A stretch of 64,000 nt of DNA from Gnetum montanum (GCA_015680685.1 MNCI01025069.1:56113-120112), one strand, 5' to 3'; shown: positions 22,897 to 35,257, counted from the first letter of the stretch. The notes: generated by a model not told the origin, from the sequence alone. Numbers and translations: made by a program.

Positions 22897-23725
22897 TGAT
22901 GAGTGGCAAGTGTTCTCTATGCCCAATCATATGAATCACAAGCACATACACATGATCTAATCTAATTCCGTAGAACCATAAGTAGCTAGTATCTTAGATA
23001 ATTAAGTGTAATGTCGTTGGTTGTTGTCTTCCCAATCATCACGTATGTTAGCTCCATTGGCAGGATTAAGTGTGACTGAGGCATAAGATGGTTATATTAT
23101 TATTATTATTAAAATATCAAAATAATAAAGTGATTAGAAGATTAATTTCTATCTAATTATAGCATTAAGAGTAATCAAAATTATCCTAAGTGTAGATCTT
23201 TAGTTCCTACTTTTTGTACCCATCTTGAACCTATACTAACACTATTGGATTACCAAGTATCTACTACTAGGCATACCAAGTATTCATTGCTATGATTACC
23301 CAGTGTTATAACATGTTCAAAGTGGTTGCACTCTTACTAATATGGAATACATTAATTTCCTAAGAATAGAAAGTAAAATGCATTTAAAATAAAGTGCTTC
23401 AAGATAAAGAAAGTGTTAATCCAAGTGCTACAACGTAAGGATTGAATCTTAATTTTATTACTATCATGTAGAAGTGTCTAGGTACATCATGCACTTGAAT
23501 AAAACTTCATATAATCAACTCAATCCATGCTAGGAACACTTAGAGGGAATTTTAGCTAAGTCCTATAAAAGCAAACAACAAGAGCTTCACTATACAAATG
23601 ACCAAAGGTGCCATAAATGTGGAAGGTTTCTGCATTTATCTATGCTTTGAGTGAATTAATGTTGATGCATATACACCAACACATCAAAGGATGCATCAAC
23701 AAGGTTGCATTAATGCATTTGACCA
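22897..23725 (-). repeat. 5' LTR of element B
   Basis: Begins TGATGAGTGGCA at the left, like the other family LTRs. Shared internal blocks include ATCTTGAACC near 23221 and GATTACCAAG near 23248. It is the most diverged LTR here. The outer right end is uncertain (23698 or about 23725) because the TCATCA end is degraded. B has no visible 3' LTR partner, which was lost beyond element G. Confidence 0.65.
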
Positions 23726-25990
23726 CCTATGACTTCCTCAATAATGATCCTTTAAGTCTTGGAGAGATGGTAAGATGCTTATTTCTCAAGTCATAAGACA
23801 TGGATTGATCTTGGGAGCATTAAGTGAAAAGAGGTTAAGATTTCACTCATTCACTGATCCTCCTAAGATTTCTTCTTAAAGGGACGAGCATTGTGCCTCA
23901 ACACGATGATCCATTTTATAATAATGCTTCAAGTGCAACTTGAACTACGAATCTTTTACCTAACAAGATAATGAGCTAACCACTTGAATTATCTATCACT
24001 GACAAAAATTCAAGTTATGGATTTGATTCTAGCAGGTACATATAGTTGGAGAATGTTAGAACTTAAATTTTTTTTTTAACAATGTTTACCCCTAAGACAT
24101 ATAGTTAAATTAGAAATTTCTAACTCAAGATTATATAATAGAATTAAACTTATAACTTGGAGCTCCCAAATTGAAAATATTACAACTAGACTAACACCTC
24201 ATTATTTTGGAAAGGGAGGTGAGGAGGAGGTGTTAGAACCCTACAATAATTATAATATATGTATACCCCAAGATTTACAGTCCAATTAGTACTTTATAAC
24301 TCAACATTTCCCATTAGAAGAAAGAGTATATAAACTTCCTTAGTACACCTTTATTGCCACTACCAATGCATGCATATGCTCATGCCCATAACATTGAACA
24401 TGTATGAAGTATGGAAAGAATTTAAATACTTTCTACAAAAAGAAAAAATTGAAAAATCAAAATACTTGAACTTTGAAGTTCCAAACTTAAACTTGTAACC
24501 TCTATTTTATTATTTTAAGTCCAAACCACTATTCTACTCACTTAGGTTGTGANTAGAATTGTAATGATGAATTGATGAAGCAAAGAGAAAAAGGAATCCC
24601 TATTACTTTTTAGGTTTCAGTTTTTACTTTTTTAATTTTTTTATTTGATTATTACACTTGTATGAGTTTATATGAAACTATAAATTTTCAATTATATGCT
24701 TATTATTATTGTCCATGCAATTATGCTTGCTATTATTTGCTACGTTGATGAATTGATGAAGCAAACAAATTTTGAAACTAGAGGATTAGGTTGTTATCTC
24801 TTAGAGAACTTTGTTTTCCAATTCATTTAATCTTTTGAGTTTAAAAATAGTATAAAAGCCCAAATCAATTTGTCTATTTAATACAAAAATGATTGTTCTG
24901 TGCTTTACATATGTTGGATTTGAAATGTTTCAAGGACTATAAAATATTTCTGGTTTACATATATATCAATTTCACAATTTTTCCAATTATTTCCACACAC
25001 TATTCTAACAAATATTACCATCATCATCATCCTAGCCTTGTCCCAACAAACTAGGGTCATATGTATGAGTTCTTTTTCACTATTTGCATTTACGACAAGC
25101 TAGATCTTTATTTATTTGTAGATTTTTCAAATAATCTTCCATCCTAGCAAGTCTTTACCCATTTTCCACAATAACTAAGCCTTATGACTACTATGCATTA
25201 CATTTGGGGAATTCCATAGCATCTGAAAAATCTATAAAAAAAAACTCATCCATAAGATTTGGCAAGGTTTTATAGTTAGCTATCAACCTAACATGAACCC
25301 TCATCCTTTTATGTCTAGGCTTGGGACTAGTATTCATGGAGTTTCTAACAAATATTTTAAAAGTAGATTATGTTGTTCCCTTCTATATACACTATGTACT
25401 CATAGCTTAAGCTTCATCATCATGACACTAAAACTTTGGCCTTTGAAAAAAATTTCAAGTTTCAATTTTTAAAATAACCTTTAAAAATTTACATAAAAAT
25501 AGTCAAAGGTTTGAGACTTTGCATGATGGCATTAGTAGCAATTCCAATTATTCAAAAGATTCCAATTATGTTGGAGAAAAAGAAATAGAATTTCATGATT
25601 CTATTCCCTTAAAAGAAAATTAACAAATTCTTACTATCACTGATTTCATAAATTCTTTAACAATAGAAGAATGTCCTTCAAAGATCTTAAGACCCATTGA
25701 CAAAGGAAAGTTCATTGTAAAATTTCCTTATAATCAATTTGTTACTTTTATAGAAGATTTTGGAAGAAAAGCAAGTGTTACTAAGAATTATTAGTGATAT
25801 TTTGGGGATGTTGAAACCTAAAATAATTGAAACATAGATACACCCCAAGATTTATAGAAGTTTATAACTCAATATCATCTAGTAGAACTGAACCTGTGAC
25901 CTAAGGTTACCAAGGCAAGACCCATACTACTAAGCTAACACCTCATTATTATCTTAGTGTCATTTGATCATCATATCATTCATGGAAGTG
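23726..25990. other. Gene-free stretch with small diverged repeats
   Basis: No sustained frame. Three related segments of about 150 bp (24054-24208, 24229-24400, 25812-25958) share TGTTAGAAC or TGTTGAAAC starts, ACCCCAAGA/ACCCCTAAGA and TAACTCAA. Two of them also share an end CTAACACCTCATTA. A single N at 24553 marks a possible closed gap. The segment probably consists of old, short non-autonomous elements. It is the host sequence just left of the hAT element. Confidence 0.4.
24187..24233. repeat. Inverted repeat CTAACACCTC ... GAGGTGTTAG
   Basis: The end of one diverged repeat copy (CTAACACCTC) and the start of the next (GAGGTGTTAG) are perfect reverse complements around a purine-rich loop of 27 bases. 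The ends could be terminal inverted repeats of a small element, here two copies back to back. Confidence 0.5.
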
Positions 25991-26214
25991 CATATAGAAT
26001 CCATAATCTTTTTTTTAGGTATTTGAGAATGGCAAGGGAAGCAATGTAAAGCAATGTAATTTTCCTAATCCAAAAATTGTTAAAGAACTATATGCATATG
26101 TTGAACATTGAAACATAAGGCATCAAAAATCTACAAAGTTAAGAGTTATAACTGAAAAGAAAATAGGTTAAATTAGCCAACATATTAGTATGGAAAAGTA
26201 CAAGGAAAAAAATT

Positions 26215-26290
26215 AAGCAAGTTAACATTAAAGAATCAATGCATATTCAAAGAAGCAAGTTAACATTAAAGAATCAATGCATATTCAAAG
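26215..26290. repeat. Perfect 38-bp tandem duplication in the hAT gene
   Basis: 26215-26252 and 26253-26290 are identical. As 38 is not a multiple of 3, it shifts the frame. The absence of mismatches means the event is recent, or an assembly artefact. Confidence 0.85.
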
Positions 26291-27323
26291 AAAGGGAGTT
26301 GCAAATGAAGCTTTATTAAGAATGTTTTATGCAAATGGATTATCATTCAATTTTCTATGCTCACCTACATTTAAAAAAGAAATCTAATGCATTTGTGATG
26401 CAAGTATACTTAGATAATATACTTTTTTAAAAAATAATTTCATGCTTTTAAAACTTACATTTTAGATTTTATTGTATCTTATTCTTTATTGACATTTAGA
26501 TGAATAGTATGTGTCTTCTTCTAAACATAGAATGAGAACAAATTTGCTGAATAAACAATGTAGTGAAAGAAATATCCAACTTTTTGAATGGAAAAATTAT
26601 AGTTGTTCTATAATTATGGATGGTTGGACGGATATTTCTCAAAGACCACTTATTACGATTATTATTTGAAGTTTGAAAAGACCTTATTTTTTATGAGCTA
26701 CTAATTGTTTTGATTACATTAAAGATTCTATCTTCTAGTCAAAACAACTAGAATGAGCTATAGCACAAGTTAAAGAGAAAAATATTGTCCAAATCATTAC
26801 TGATGTAGCACCTGTTTGTAAAAGTGCAGGTAAATTAGTTGAAGTAGCACACAAAAATATATTCTAGACCCCATGTGGTGTTTAATTATTGAATAATTCT
26901 CTTCATGCTATTAAAATATTTTTTTGGATTAAAGACTTAGTTGACGATGCTTGAGTATAAATGTTTATTGTCAACCATCATTGTTCTAATGTTTTGTTCA
27001 AAAAGTATTATAAGAAAGCTTTTTTAAAGCTTGTAGAGACAAGGTGAGAAATCCATTTTATATGTGTATTATCTTTCTTTCCATCTACTTATGTATTTTG
27101 TTTGTTTCATTATTAAACTTTTTAAAATTTTATTTTTATATTGCACAAATATGCATCCTATTATATTATGCTTAGTAGAATGTTGGAGATTCATGAAGTC
27201 CTTGGAAAAGTGATTGTTAGTGAAAAGTGGAATAAAGCTAGAAGCAAATAGTGAAGTTGGAAAAAAAATAAGAAACAAAATATTGAATTTCTGATGATGG
27301 ATAAATATTAGGCATATTAAATA

Positions 27324-27328
27324 ATTAT
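27324..27328. repeat. Target site duplication of element E, left copy
   Basis: ATTAT before the LTR, repeated exactly at 60944-60948. Confidence 0.85.
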
Positions 27329-28170
27329 TAATGAGAGGTGAGGTACCCCTATGCCCAACCATATGAATCACAAGCATTCACACATGATCTGGTTGAACTA
27401 CGTAGATCTTAAGTTCTTAAGTACACTGGTTCTAGAAAGTGAAATTCAATTGGGATGATTGTTGTCTTCTCAGTTTCACTCGTTAGGTACAAGTTTATGG
27501 TTAAGTGCAATAGAGGTATATGATTTTTATCATTTTATGTTTTATAGGTTTAATCACCTAGAGCAAGAATATAAGGTAGAGTAATTTAATAATATATCTA
27601 TTGCCTAGCTAGCCTAACACAAGTACCCATTCCCACTCTCTAGACACATCCCGGATGCATATAGCACTATTGTGTTACCAAACATTAAGTGTTTCTAGGT
27701 TACAGAGTACTACACATATGCTTGAAGTGGTCGTGCTTGTGTTCATTAACAACTAGAAATTAATTGATTAATTAAAGTGAATTAAAGTAAAGTGCATGAA
27801 TAATAAATGCATTAAAGAAAACATTAATCTATTCTTAGTGTTACAAGGATTATCAAAAGGGCTCATATTTATTTTTGTCACAATATTGTGCTTAGGTACA
27901 TCAATGTTCGAATAAAGGTTTGTACACACTCAAACTCCTACTGCAAGCACTCAGAAATATTCTAACTCTAGAATGGATAAACTATAAGAACTTTGTTACT
28001 CTATGCAAAAACTAATTAAAAATCATGTGCCCAAGTGCTATATTTATAGGCTAGCATATACCCTGTGATATTAGATAACATTGCATCTTGGGATCTGATA
28101 TCAGGTATCTAATATTGAGGCTTCAATATCACATATCCAATATTGGAGCACATCAAAACATGATTCATCA
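27329..28170 (-). repeat. 3' LTR of element E
   Basis: TAATGA (decayed TGATGA) to TCATCA, collinear with 60119-60943. A TATA box (minus CTATAAATATAGC) lies near 28044-28053. It is followed by a tract TACTCCCATG at 28171, the equivalent of the family polypurine tract. Confidence 0.85.
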
Positions 28171-28380
28171 TACTCCCATGACTAAATGAAAACTCATCCT
28201 TAAGTGAACAAGAGGAGAAACAAGTTCTTTACAAAATATTGTGTGGGTATGGGATTATTAACTGACATACAAACTAACTCAGATGGAACAAAAAGACTCT
28301 AAGTGCATGAGTGTATAGATTACAATCTTTTACAAAATTGGATGTTCAAGAGAAGAAAAGTGAACACCCTATACAAAACT
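28171..28380 (-). other. Element E sequence between polypurine tract and D insertion
   Basis: 210 bp that align with element A 8834-9000 (TTCTTTACAAAATAT, GGTATGGGATTATT, GATGGAAC). Here A has the end of ORF2. E's remaining sequence at 52921 shows no further ORF2, so ORF2 was deleted before or at the D insertion. Confidence 0.6.
28376..28380. repeat. Target site duplication of element D, left copy
   Basis: AAACT, identical to 52921-52925. Confidence 0.85.
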
Positions 28381-30092
28381 TGTAGCAACCAAAAACGTTG
28401 GTGGTTGGAACACTGAGAGATTTGTGGGTGCACAGCTTGACCCTATGTTCATGTGAGGGCCTACTAGAGGTAGAGACAAGGTGCCCTAAACTATCATATA
28501 GATCGAACAAGGACTTACAAAATGCAAATGCCAAACAATGCTAAGTGTCGAGCAATGTTCACAGTGTCAACGGTGTTAGAGGATGTGAGTGTAGTCAAGG
28601 GTTTTAGTTTAAAATAAAGGTTCAATGTGAAGAGACCACTACCCAAGTATAGTTATGCATTAAAATAGAAGAAAATTTGAGTAAAATACTAAAAATTCAA
28701 GTAAAAATGTTGAAAATAAAAAGAAAGAGTGAGAGAATAGAATGTCACTCCAGAAGTGCTAAAAAGGTATGCAATGTAAAATAGGCATAGTGAACAAATT
28801 AGTCACAGTCTTGAGGATGTATGACCATGAATATTGATGTTCTATTGTGGTTTCTATGCCTATTGAGTTGGTTACTATAGTGTGCAATGGACTACGATGT
28901 CCTATAATGAGCTACAGTGGTATGCAACTTTTGCCTTTCTTTGGTTCACTAGTGTGCCTTTGATTTTTTGCCAACTATGAACTTACTAACTTACCTTATT
29001 CTCAAAGTTTCCAATCCCAAAAATGCAAAGGGCTGGGGTATTTATAGGGATAGTTCTTAAATGAGATGTGGAGAGACTACCACATGGTAGAGGGACAATT
29101 GGGACTACACTGTCATCCAATTATGCTTTACACTGAGGCTAGTAGTGTTATGCTCTACTCTATTCTAATAGACTCTATGAAGCTAAGAGACTATGACTAT
29201 GTTGCTTATTTCATGTTTGTATGCCAAGAAGACCACAATGTACTTGAAAAAATGCAACTTTGGAGATTATGTTATAGGACTATGTTCTCCACTATCTTGT
29301 GTGGGGTCGAGTGTAGTTACAATTTGCAGAAGAAAAGGGATACAACAAAGATGCATTTTGCTAACTACGCTTGCTAGAGGTGAGTTTGAGCTGGACTAAA
29401 TTCTAGTGCTACATTGTGGAGGTCTTTGGAGGCTATTCTGCCTGACTATGCTTAACTATTCTCTAGACTAGGGGAGAGTGTAGTCCAACACTTAGAAAAA
29501 ATTATGCAAAGTGTGACTATGTGCTAACTATGCTCTCCATGGAAGGCTAACTATGCTTTTGACTAGGGTCACGCATAGTCCCAGCACTTTTCAAAACTTA
29601 TAGAAATTGGCTTCCAATTGACTACACTTAACTACACTTTAGGCTAGTGGAGAGCGTAGTCTCAGCACCTAGAAAAAATCTACAAAACTGGGCCTTCAAG
29701 CTGACTACACTTGACTACTCTTTGGGGTAGTGGAGAGCATAGTCTCAACACTTAGAAAATTCTATAGTGGCTAGCTTAAACTTAGAAAAAATTTTAAAAT
29801 TGGCCCTTAATGCTAACTACACTCTTCATGAGAGGCTAACTATGCTCGGGGTAGTGGAGAGTGTAGTCCTAGCACTTAGAAAAATTTGTAGCTTCTGGCT
29901 TCATGATAACACTTAGAAAAAATTGGAAAATTGATGTTTGTGTTGACTACGCTCTCTACTAGGCTGACTATGCTTTGGGAAAATGGAGAGTGTAGTCCCA
30001 GCACTTAGAAAAGTTTGCAAAAGATGGCATTGTTCTAACACTTAGAAAAATTTGTAATCAAGATGTTGTAGCCCAAATTTGATGTTGTTTCA
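28381..30092 (-). repeat. 3' LTR of element D
   Basis: 1712 bp. Minus-strand start TGAAACA (30092), end GCTACA (28381). Collinear with 51216-52920. A TATA box (minus CCTATAAATAC, 29038-29048) lies about 1 kb in. The outer 650 bp (about 29440-30070) is an array of related units, each ending GTAGTC..AGCACTTAGAAAAA. The short frames at 29066-29399 are inside this LTR and are not genes. Confidence 0.9.
29440..30070 (-). repeat. Hairpin-forming tandem units inside the D LTR
   Basis: Repeated arms of the type GACTACACTCTCC and GGAGAGTGTAGTC, spaced 40-60 bp apart and separated by AGCACTTAGAAAAA linkers. Right arms begin near 29474, 29571, 29650, 29731, 29857 and 29985. The two arms are inverted repeats of each other, so every unit could fold back. 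The same pattern is present in the other LTR at about 52270-52860. Confidence 0.7.
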
Positions 30093-30105
30093 TTAGCCCC
30101 TCTTT
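30093..30105 (-). other. Polypurine tract of element D
   Basis: Minus-strand AAAGAGGGGCTAA directly before the 3' LTR start TGAAACA. Confidence 0.65.
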
Positions 30106-30324
30106 GTTGACATCTAAAGGAGTGGCCCAAGAGACATCAACAAAGAATGGAAAAACATCACAGCAAGCCTGGCACCAACATCACTCTTCAGTATCTGATC
30201 GAATGTTGCTACATTATGCTCAAGAGTGCTATGGGTAGTGGGAAGTTAGGAGTAAAAGATGTAGGTAATATGTAAGGGATAAAGGAGAAGATGAAATGTA
30301 AATAGGATGTCATGATGTAGGATG

Positions 30325-30329
30325 GAGAG
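30325..30329. repeat. Target site duplication of element C, left copy (imperfect)
   Basis: GAGAG here versus AAGAG at 37870-37874: four of five bases agree. Confidence 0.6.
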
Positions 30330-31143
30330 TGATGAGTGGCGAGGTACCCCTACACTCAACCATACGAATACAAGCATTTCACGCATGATCCGGTCGAACT
30401 CCGCAGATGAACTAGTTGTGGTATGTAGATAGTTAACCTTAGGTCGTAGTTCACTATCTTTCCATCTGGACTAGTGTTAACTTTTTCATGTATGGTTTAG
30501 TCCAGAGTGAGGTGTATGATGTGTTCGTATGCTAACGCTACTCCTAGGTATGATGGTAAAATAAGATTAACTAAGCTAAGAGAGAAAGGGTGAGAGAGAA
30601 TCTAAACTAGCCTAAGTGCGATGAGCATCCGTTCCTCGATCATCCGTACACATCTTGGACTTTGTACACAACTACCACTAGGATTACCAAGCATAGATCC
30701 TAAGTACGCTACTGGGTTACCAAGTAGTCACACTTAAATGCTCGTAATCAAGTCGTACTCATTTCGCATTTAACAGGAGTTTAGGGTGAGAAGGTATTAA
30801 CTAAGAAAGAAATAAATAATTAAGCTAAGTGAATGCTGCAATGATGAAGTAATCTCGATCTTTACTTCTGGTCATGTGCATGTCCAAGTATGTCACACTC
30901 GAATAAGGATGCCATACAATTATAATAACCACACTACGGGCATGCACTAGGAGGAAAAGGGTTGAGAGGAAAAACGAAAAATAAAATGAAAACTAACTCT
31001 AAAAACTGAAGAGCTACCTATTGGAACTATCTACCTCTTATTTATAGATGAGGAGATAGGCTACAATATCGTGTACATGATATCGCGGCTACGCTGCAAT
31101 ATGGCATACGCGATATCACGGTTGACTAAATGGCAACTCATCA
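30330..31143 (-). repeat. 3' LTR of element C
   Basis: 814 bp, TGATGAGTGGCG...GGCAACTCATCA. A TATA box (minus CTATAAATAAG) lies near 31037-31047. It carries a 67-base internal stretch (about 30610-30676) that is absent from the 5' LTR, where a single N stands in its place. Confidence 0.9.
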
Positions 31144-31151
31144 TACCCCCA
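31144..31151 (-). other. Polypurine tract of element C
   Basis: Minus-strand TGGGGGTA next to the 3' LTR, identical to element A. Confidence 0.8.
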
Positions 31152-31189
31152 CGACTGAATGAAAACTTGTCCTCGAGTTACAGTGAGAA

Positions 31190-34078
31190 CAAGCTCCATT
31201 GATTACATAGTGGATAGGTATGGGATTATTGGATGGTGAAAATGGGTTTATGCTGCAATGTGGAGTCAAAAAAATTGAGACACAACACAAAGAATATGCT
31301 ATAGCTACAAAATTGATGGAACTCATGTAGTTCCTGGTGGCAGTGGCTCCCCCATAGGTACTTTCTCCTTGTCTTGTGCTCCAGGTCTTTGGGCTTGATG
31401 GCATTGAAGTATGGCCTAGAGTTTCTCCTCTTCATTTTGGGGATCTTATGTCATCCATGGTAATGTTCCTATTTTTGATGAAGTCGGCACTTCCCATGGA
31501 GAAGGTAGTTGCAGAAACATTTGATTTGCCTTGACATACCAGGCTGCAAATACCTATCGTTCCTCCTTGTAGGCTCTGGCTTTATCTCTGTACTCTTGAA
31601 AATCCGCAAGCCGTTGAGCCAAATCTGTTGCAACACCTTTTTTTCCTTGGTAGCTTGCCTTCACCACCTCAAGTTCAGAATTTGCAATCTTTAGTTTTTC
31701 CAATATCTTCTTGCATTCTGCAAATTCTGTTTCATATTTGATGTAGGTGGTAGCTACCTGTTGCTCGAGCTCTATTCTCGGGCACCCTATTGTTAACATG
31801 GAAAGGTTGGCATACTATAGGTTTCTCAACTCCATGTATTCTATAAGATCTTGGATTTGAAGGTTCTAGTTCTTAACTTCCGCTTGGTGGGCTAATGCAT
31901 ATGTGTCCAATATGGCCTGCCAGTCATTGTGTTGAGCACTGATAGCATTGATGTGGGCCTTGGCCATATGGATCTCCTTCTCAAGGATTTGTTTGTACAT
32001 CACCACCTGGTCTTAGAAGTGCTCCTTTAGCTTTTCATGCCATTTAGCCTCATTTTTCCGCGCACTTATTTCGATAGCTGTCTTTTAACAGATTATGCAT
32101 ACCTCCTCCATTGAGAGGGTTCGATTCTCCCTAGCTAAACGACTCATGTCTTGGTTGAACTGGATGAACTATTCTTGCAACTGATGGAAATGTTCTTTGA
32201 GAACATTCTTTTTCTTCTTCACAGAGGTTAATTGAAGGTTTTCGACAATAAGCTTCTTGTTTTCCTCCTATAAGGCTTTGAGTGCCTTGATATGTGCATG
32301 AGTTTGCACCTATGCTATAGAGGCATCCCAAACAACCTTCTCTTTTTCTTCTGCCATCTTCTTATTGTCCATTAGTAGTTTGGTTAGTTGCTCAGTTTTG
32401 AAATTGTCCAGCTAGTCTATGGGAACAAATTGCAAAGGGCCCCGCTGTGCTACTTGTAGGGCCACGAGCTTTTCTTGTAATTTTCTTCAGCATTCTCAAC
32501 CCTCACTTATGTTAAGACTAGCTTCCCCTTAGTGGAAATGAGGTTTGATTGAATTTCTGTAACATATTAAGGAATTTCAAATAGGGACGTCATTATTTGT
32601 CCTGCTTGTAGCAATCGATCAAGTGCATCCTCATGTTCCGCAGGAGTCATTGAGGTTCTAGCGAAAGTTTGAGCATCACGTGCTCCCGTGAGATCTACCG
32701 ATGGTACAATAGGTACATTGAACGATTCTTTAATGTGGTATGCGACCACTTCTGTGGCTCCCACTACATCCTAGTGTTGCATGACCACCACTGTGGCCCT
32801 TTCACCAGTTTCTAATTGCGCTTGGAAAGATGCAGCATTTCCCAAGATCTGTTGTGACCAAATACTCTCCCCTCCTCCTATATGGATGGACACCTCATCC
32901 TTTGCACAATCCAAAGAAACTGTGGATTGTATGGCATCATCAATGACGTAGAAGAGATTTGCATCATCATGACTTCCCCAACTGACCATCTCAACGATGG
33001 CCCTACAGTGGCTCATCGACGATCTATAATCTTGCAGCAGCAGTGGTTGATCTTGGCCTGTGCTAGGCCCTACTTCTTGTTGTTGGCTGGGTCTTGCAAG
33101 TTGAGTTGCAGTTGGTTCAGCCATTTGTTCTTCTTCTTGTTCTGGTCCTAACATCTCATCAATGATTTTCCATGTAACTAGTGGCTTTAACAGTTCAACA
33201 TATGAAGCATTTTGGGCTTTTTGGAGGACATCATTAGTGTATCCCTTGATACCAGCACGTCGGCATAGCTTCCTGATAAGGCAAGGGAAGGGAAATGCCA
33301 TCTTCCCTATCTTCCGTTCCTTAAACCGCCTTAGGATCTCTGCAAGGTATAGATGAGGTAGGTTAGCATTAACCTTTCCCATTAGCACTGCACATCCCCT
33401 TTCTGCGTATGTTGAAATCATTTTTAGGCCCTTCATGGGGAAGAGGTGCTACATTCCAATTTTAAAATAGATCCTCTCTTCCGTCGTCAACTCTCCAAAT
33501 GTCTTATCCCTACCATATGTCCTTTCCAAACAAACTCATTGCACATCATGGTTTAAACGGGTAGACAACTGAGCAACCTTAGGCCCTATATTTGGAAGGT
33601 TTAATACTTCCAAAATGGCCTGCGTGGAGAAATCGACTATCACACCACAAATGTTAACGGTGGTTCCTTATTCTCTGTTGTGCCAAAATTGGTACATCTC
33701 CCCTAGGTACTAGGCACTGCTTTCAGAGAGGGTAGGCCATAAGGAAGATCCTTTAAGGTGGTCCCTAATAGCCTCAGAAGCGAACTCCGTGAAAGATTCA
33801 AAATTTAATTCCACAATCACTGCAGTGAATGTGGATCTTTCGTGGATAGCCTAAACACAATCCTGGGGCAACGTGAGATGTTTCCCCTATTCAGGCATTG
33901 CAGTAGCTCCTCCATCTACCTGCCTAGACTATACAGTAAGAGGGTCCTCTTGATGAATGCTGAATGATTATTCCTCCTATTCTGCATGTTGTCTGGTAGG
34001 GACTTGTTCTTCGCCTCTCCTAGGCTGTTTACTTCCACCTTGAGTGGGACCTTCTTGTTGTTCACGTTTCGAGGCCAT
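31190..34078 (-). pseudogene. ORF2 of element C, best-preserved copy
   Basis: The start is the ATG at 34076-34078 (MASKREQQEGPTQGG). About 960 codons can be read in essentially one frame, interrupted by roughly 20 stops that mostly look like CAG or TGG changed to TAG. The longest stop-free part is 32771-33436 (221 codons). Residues about 150-330 form a conserved globular region: VDFSTQAILEVLNLP, then LTTEERIYFKIG, GCAVLMGKVNANLPHLYLAEI and AFPFPCLIRKLCRRAGIKG. It resembles the plant 'putative plant transposon protein' family of retroelement ORFs. The middle is Q/P/S-rich, and the C-terminal third is strongly coiled coil (31554-31799, e.g. ELEQQVATTYIKYETEFAEC). No signal peptide is evident. 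Role unknown. Confidence 0.75.
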
Positions 34079-34099
34079 TTGCAATCACATAGGGCCAAG

Positions 34100-35257
34100 C
34101 GTTAGTATGGTTGTTTCTGAAGTTAAGTTATACCTTACTACTTGCCTTAATTAGTTAATTTATTTTATCTCCATGTGATGTTTCCTGAACCTACTCCGGG
34201 TTCAAGTAGGTTCGAACGGAATGAGAATCAGAGTACCAGTGAGTGAGTTATGGATATGAAAGCAAGGGTCACACAATTGCAAGTCGTAGAGAAAAAAAAT
34301 TTGAAAAACTCCCACATGTGAATGGTTGAAAATGGCGCTAAGTGTTGTGCGGGGAGGGGGGGGGGTTTACGTATATATAGGTTATAGGGACATGATATCA
34401 TGTATGATACATCGTGGCCTATAGATGTTTAGGCCAAGGGAAAAATACTGAATTTGGAAGGTGTTTTTGGAATTAAAAGTGGGAATTAAGGACATGTGGG
34501 CTATAGTTAATAGGTTCTAGGGTAATTTAGATAGTTTTGAAGGCACAAATAATGATATGTGGGTGGAATTGATCAATAAGGACCTCAAATGGTAGAGAAA
34601 AAGGCTATGTGATGGTTCATAGGAACGTTGTATCGGAGGGATAGTAATAAGGGAGAGAAAATCATTGGCAATATGCTAAGGGTAATAAATGGTATGTGGA
34701 AGGTGGGACATGAGTGAAAATTATGAAATATTACACAAGTGGGTCCTCCCCAAAGCAAATTCCAACCTATAATGCCCTTGTGTAATCATACTTAAAAGTG
34801 TCCGTGGGCACTACAAAGGTTAAATGTAATCCACATTGATTCCACAAAACACACCCATGTAAATATCACTAGAATGAGATGAGAATTATATGTTACACAC
34901 AACATGAGCTACAATAACCTGAACAGTGAGATGAGGTGAACTATAGAAGGGATTGTAGAGATTGGGACATGAGGTAACTGACCCAGGGTACAGTGAATCC
35001 TGCGTGTAAAGCATGATTCACGTGTCATTAACCCATCGTTCCAAGATCAGGACCAAGTCCATTCCTCTAATCAGTGACATCGCATTGTTTCATCCCATGA
35101 TCAATGACTATGAGAGTACTAGAACAACAAGGCATACGATCACTTGGCATTTTATTCAAGGAAGGAGTGATTTTTGTTTTGTGGCACTTCCGTTGTTTTT
35201 CTTTCTTCTTCTTCTTCTTTTTTTTCGATTGCTAAATCCAGAGAAGCTGCCAACCTT
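34100..35257 (-). other. Spacer of element C upstream of ORF2
   Basis: Non-coding, collinear with the spacers of A, E and G (for example CAGTGACATCGCATTG near 35072, shared with 53751). Contains a run of 10 G at 34356-34365. It ends at the assembly gap. Confidence 0.55.

Larger units (their letters stand above)
26000..27328 (+). pseudogene. hAT transposase, 5' and central part (interrupted by element E)
   Basis: Cut-and-paste DNA transposase of the plant hAT superfamily (DUF659/BED type). In order: a possible BED zinc finger remnant near 26020-26100, then MFYANGLSFNFL near 26310 (family motif FYxxGIPFN). The DUF659 core has IIMDGWTDISQRPLI near 26605, IVQIITDVAPVCKSAGK near 26785 and TPCGV near 26868. 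A later block reads RMLEIHEVLGKVIVSEKWNKA near 27175. Several stops and a 38-bp duplication break the frame. Element E is inserted at 27329, and the gene resumes at 60944. No terminal inverted repeats were identified. Confidence 0.8.

Noticed and set aside
29066-29399. Two overlapping plus-strand frames of 103 and 68 codons
   Set aside because: Both lie within the D LTR, are not conserved in the partner LTR, and resemble repeat-derived open frames.
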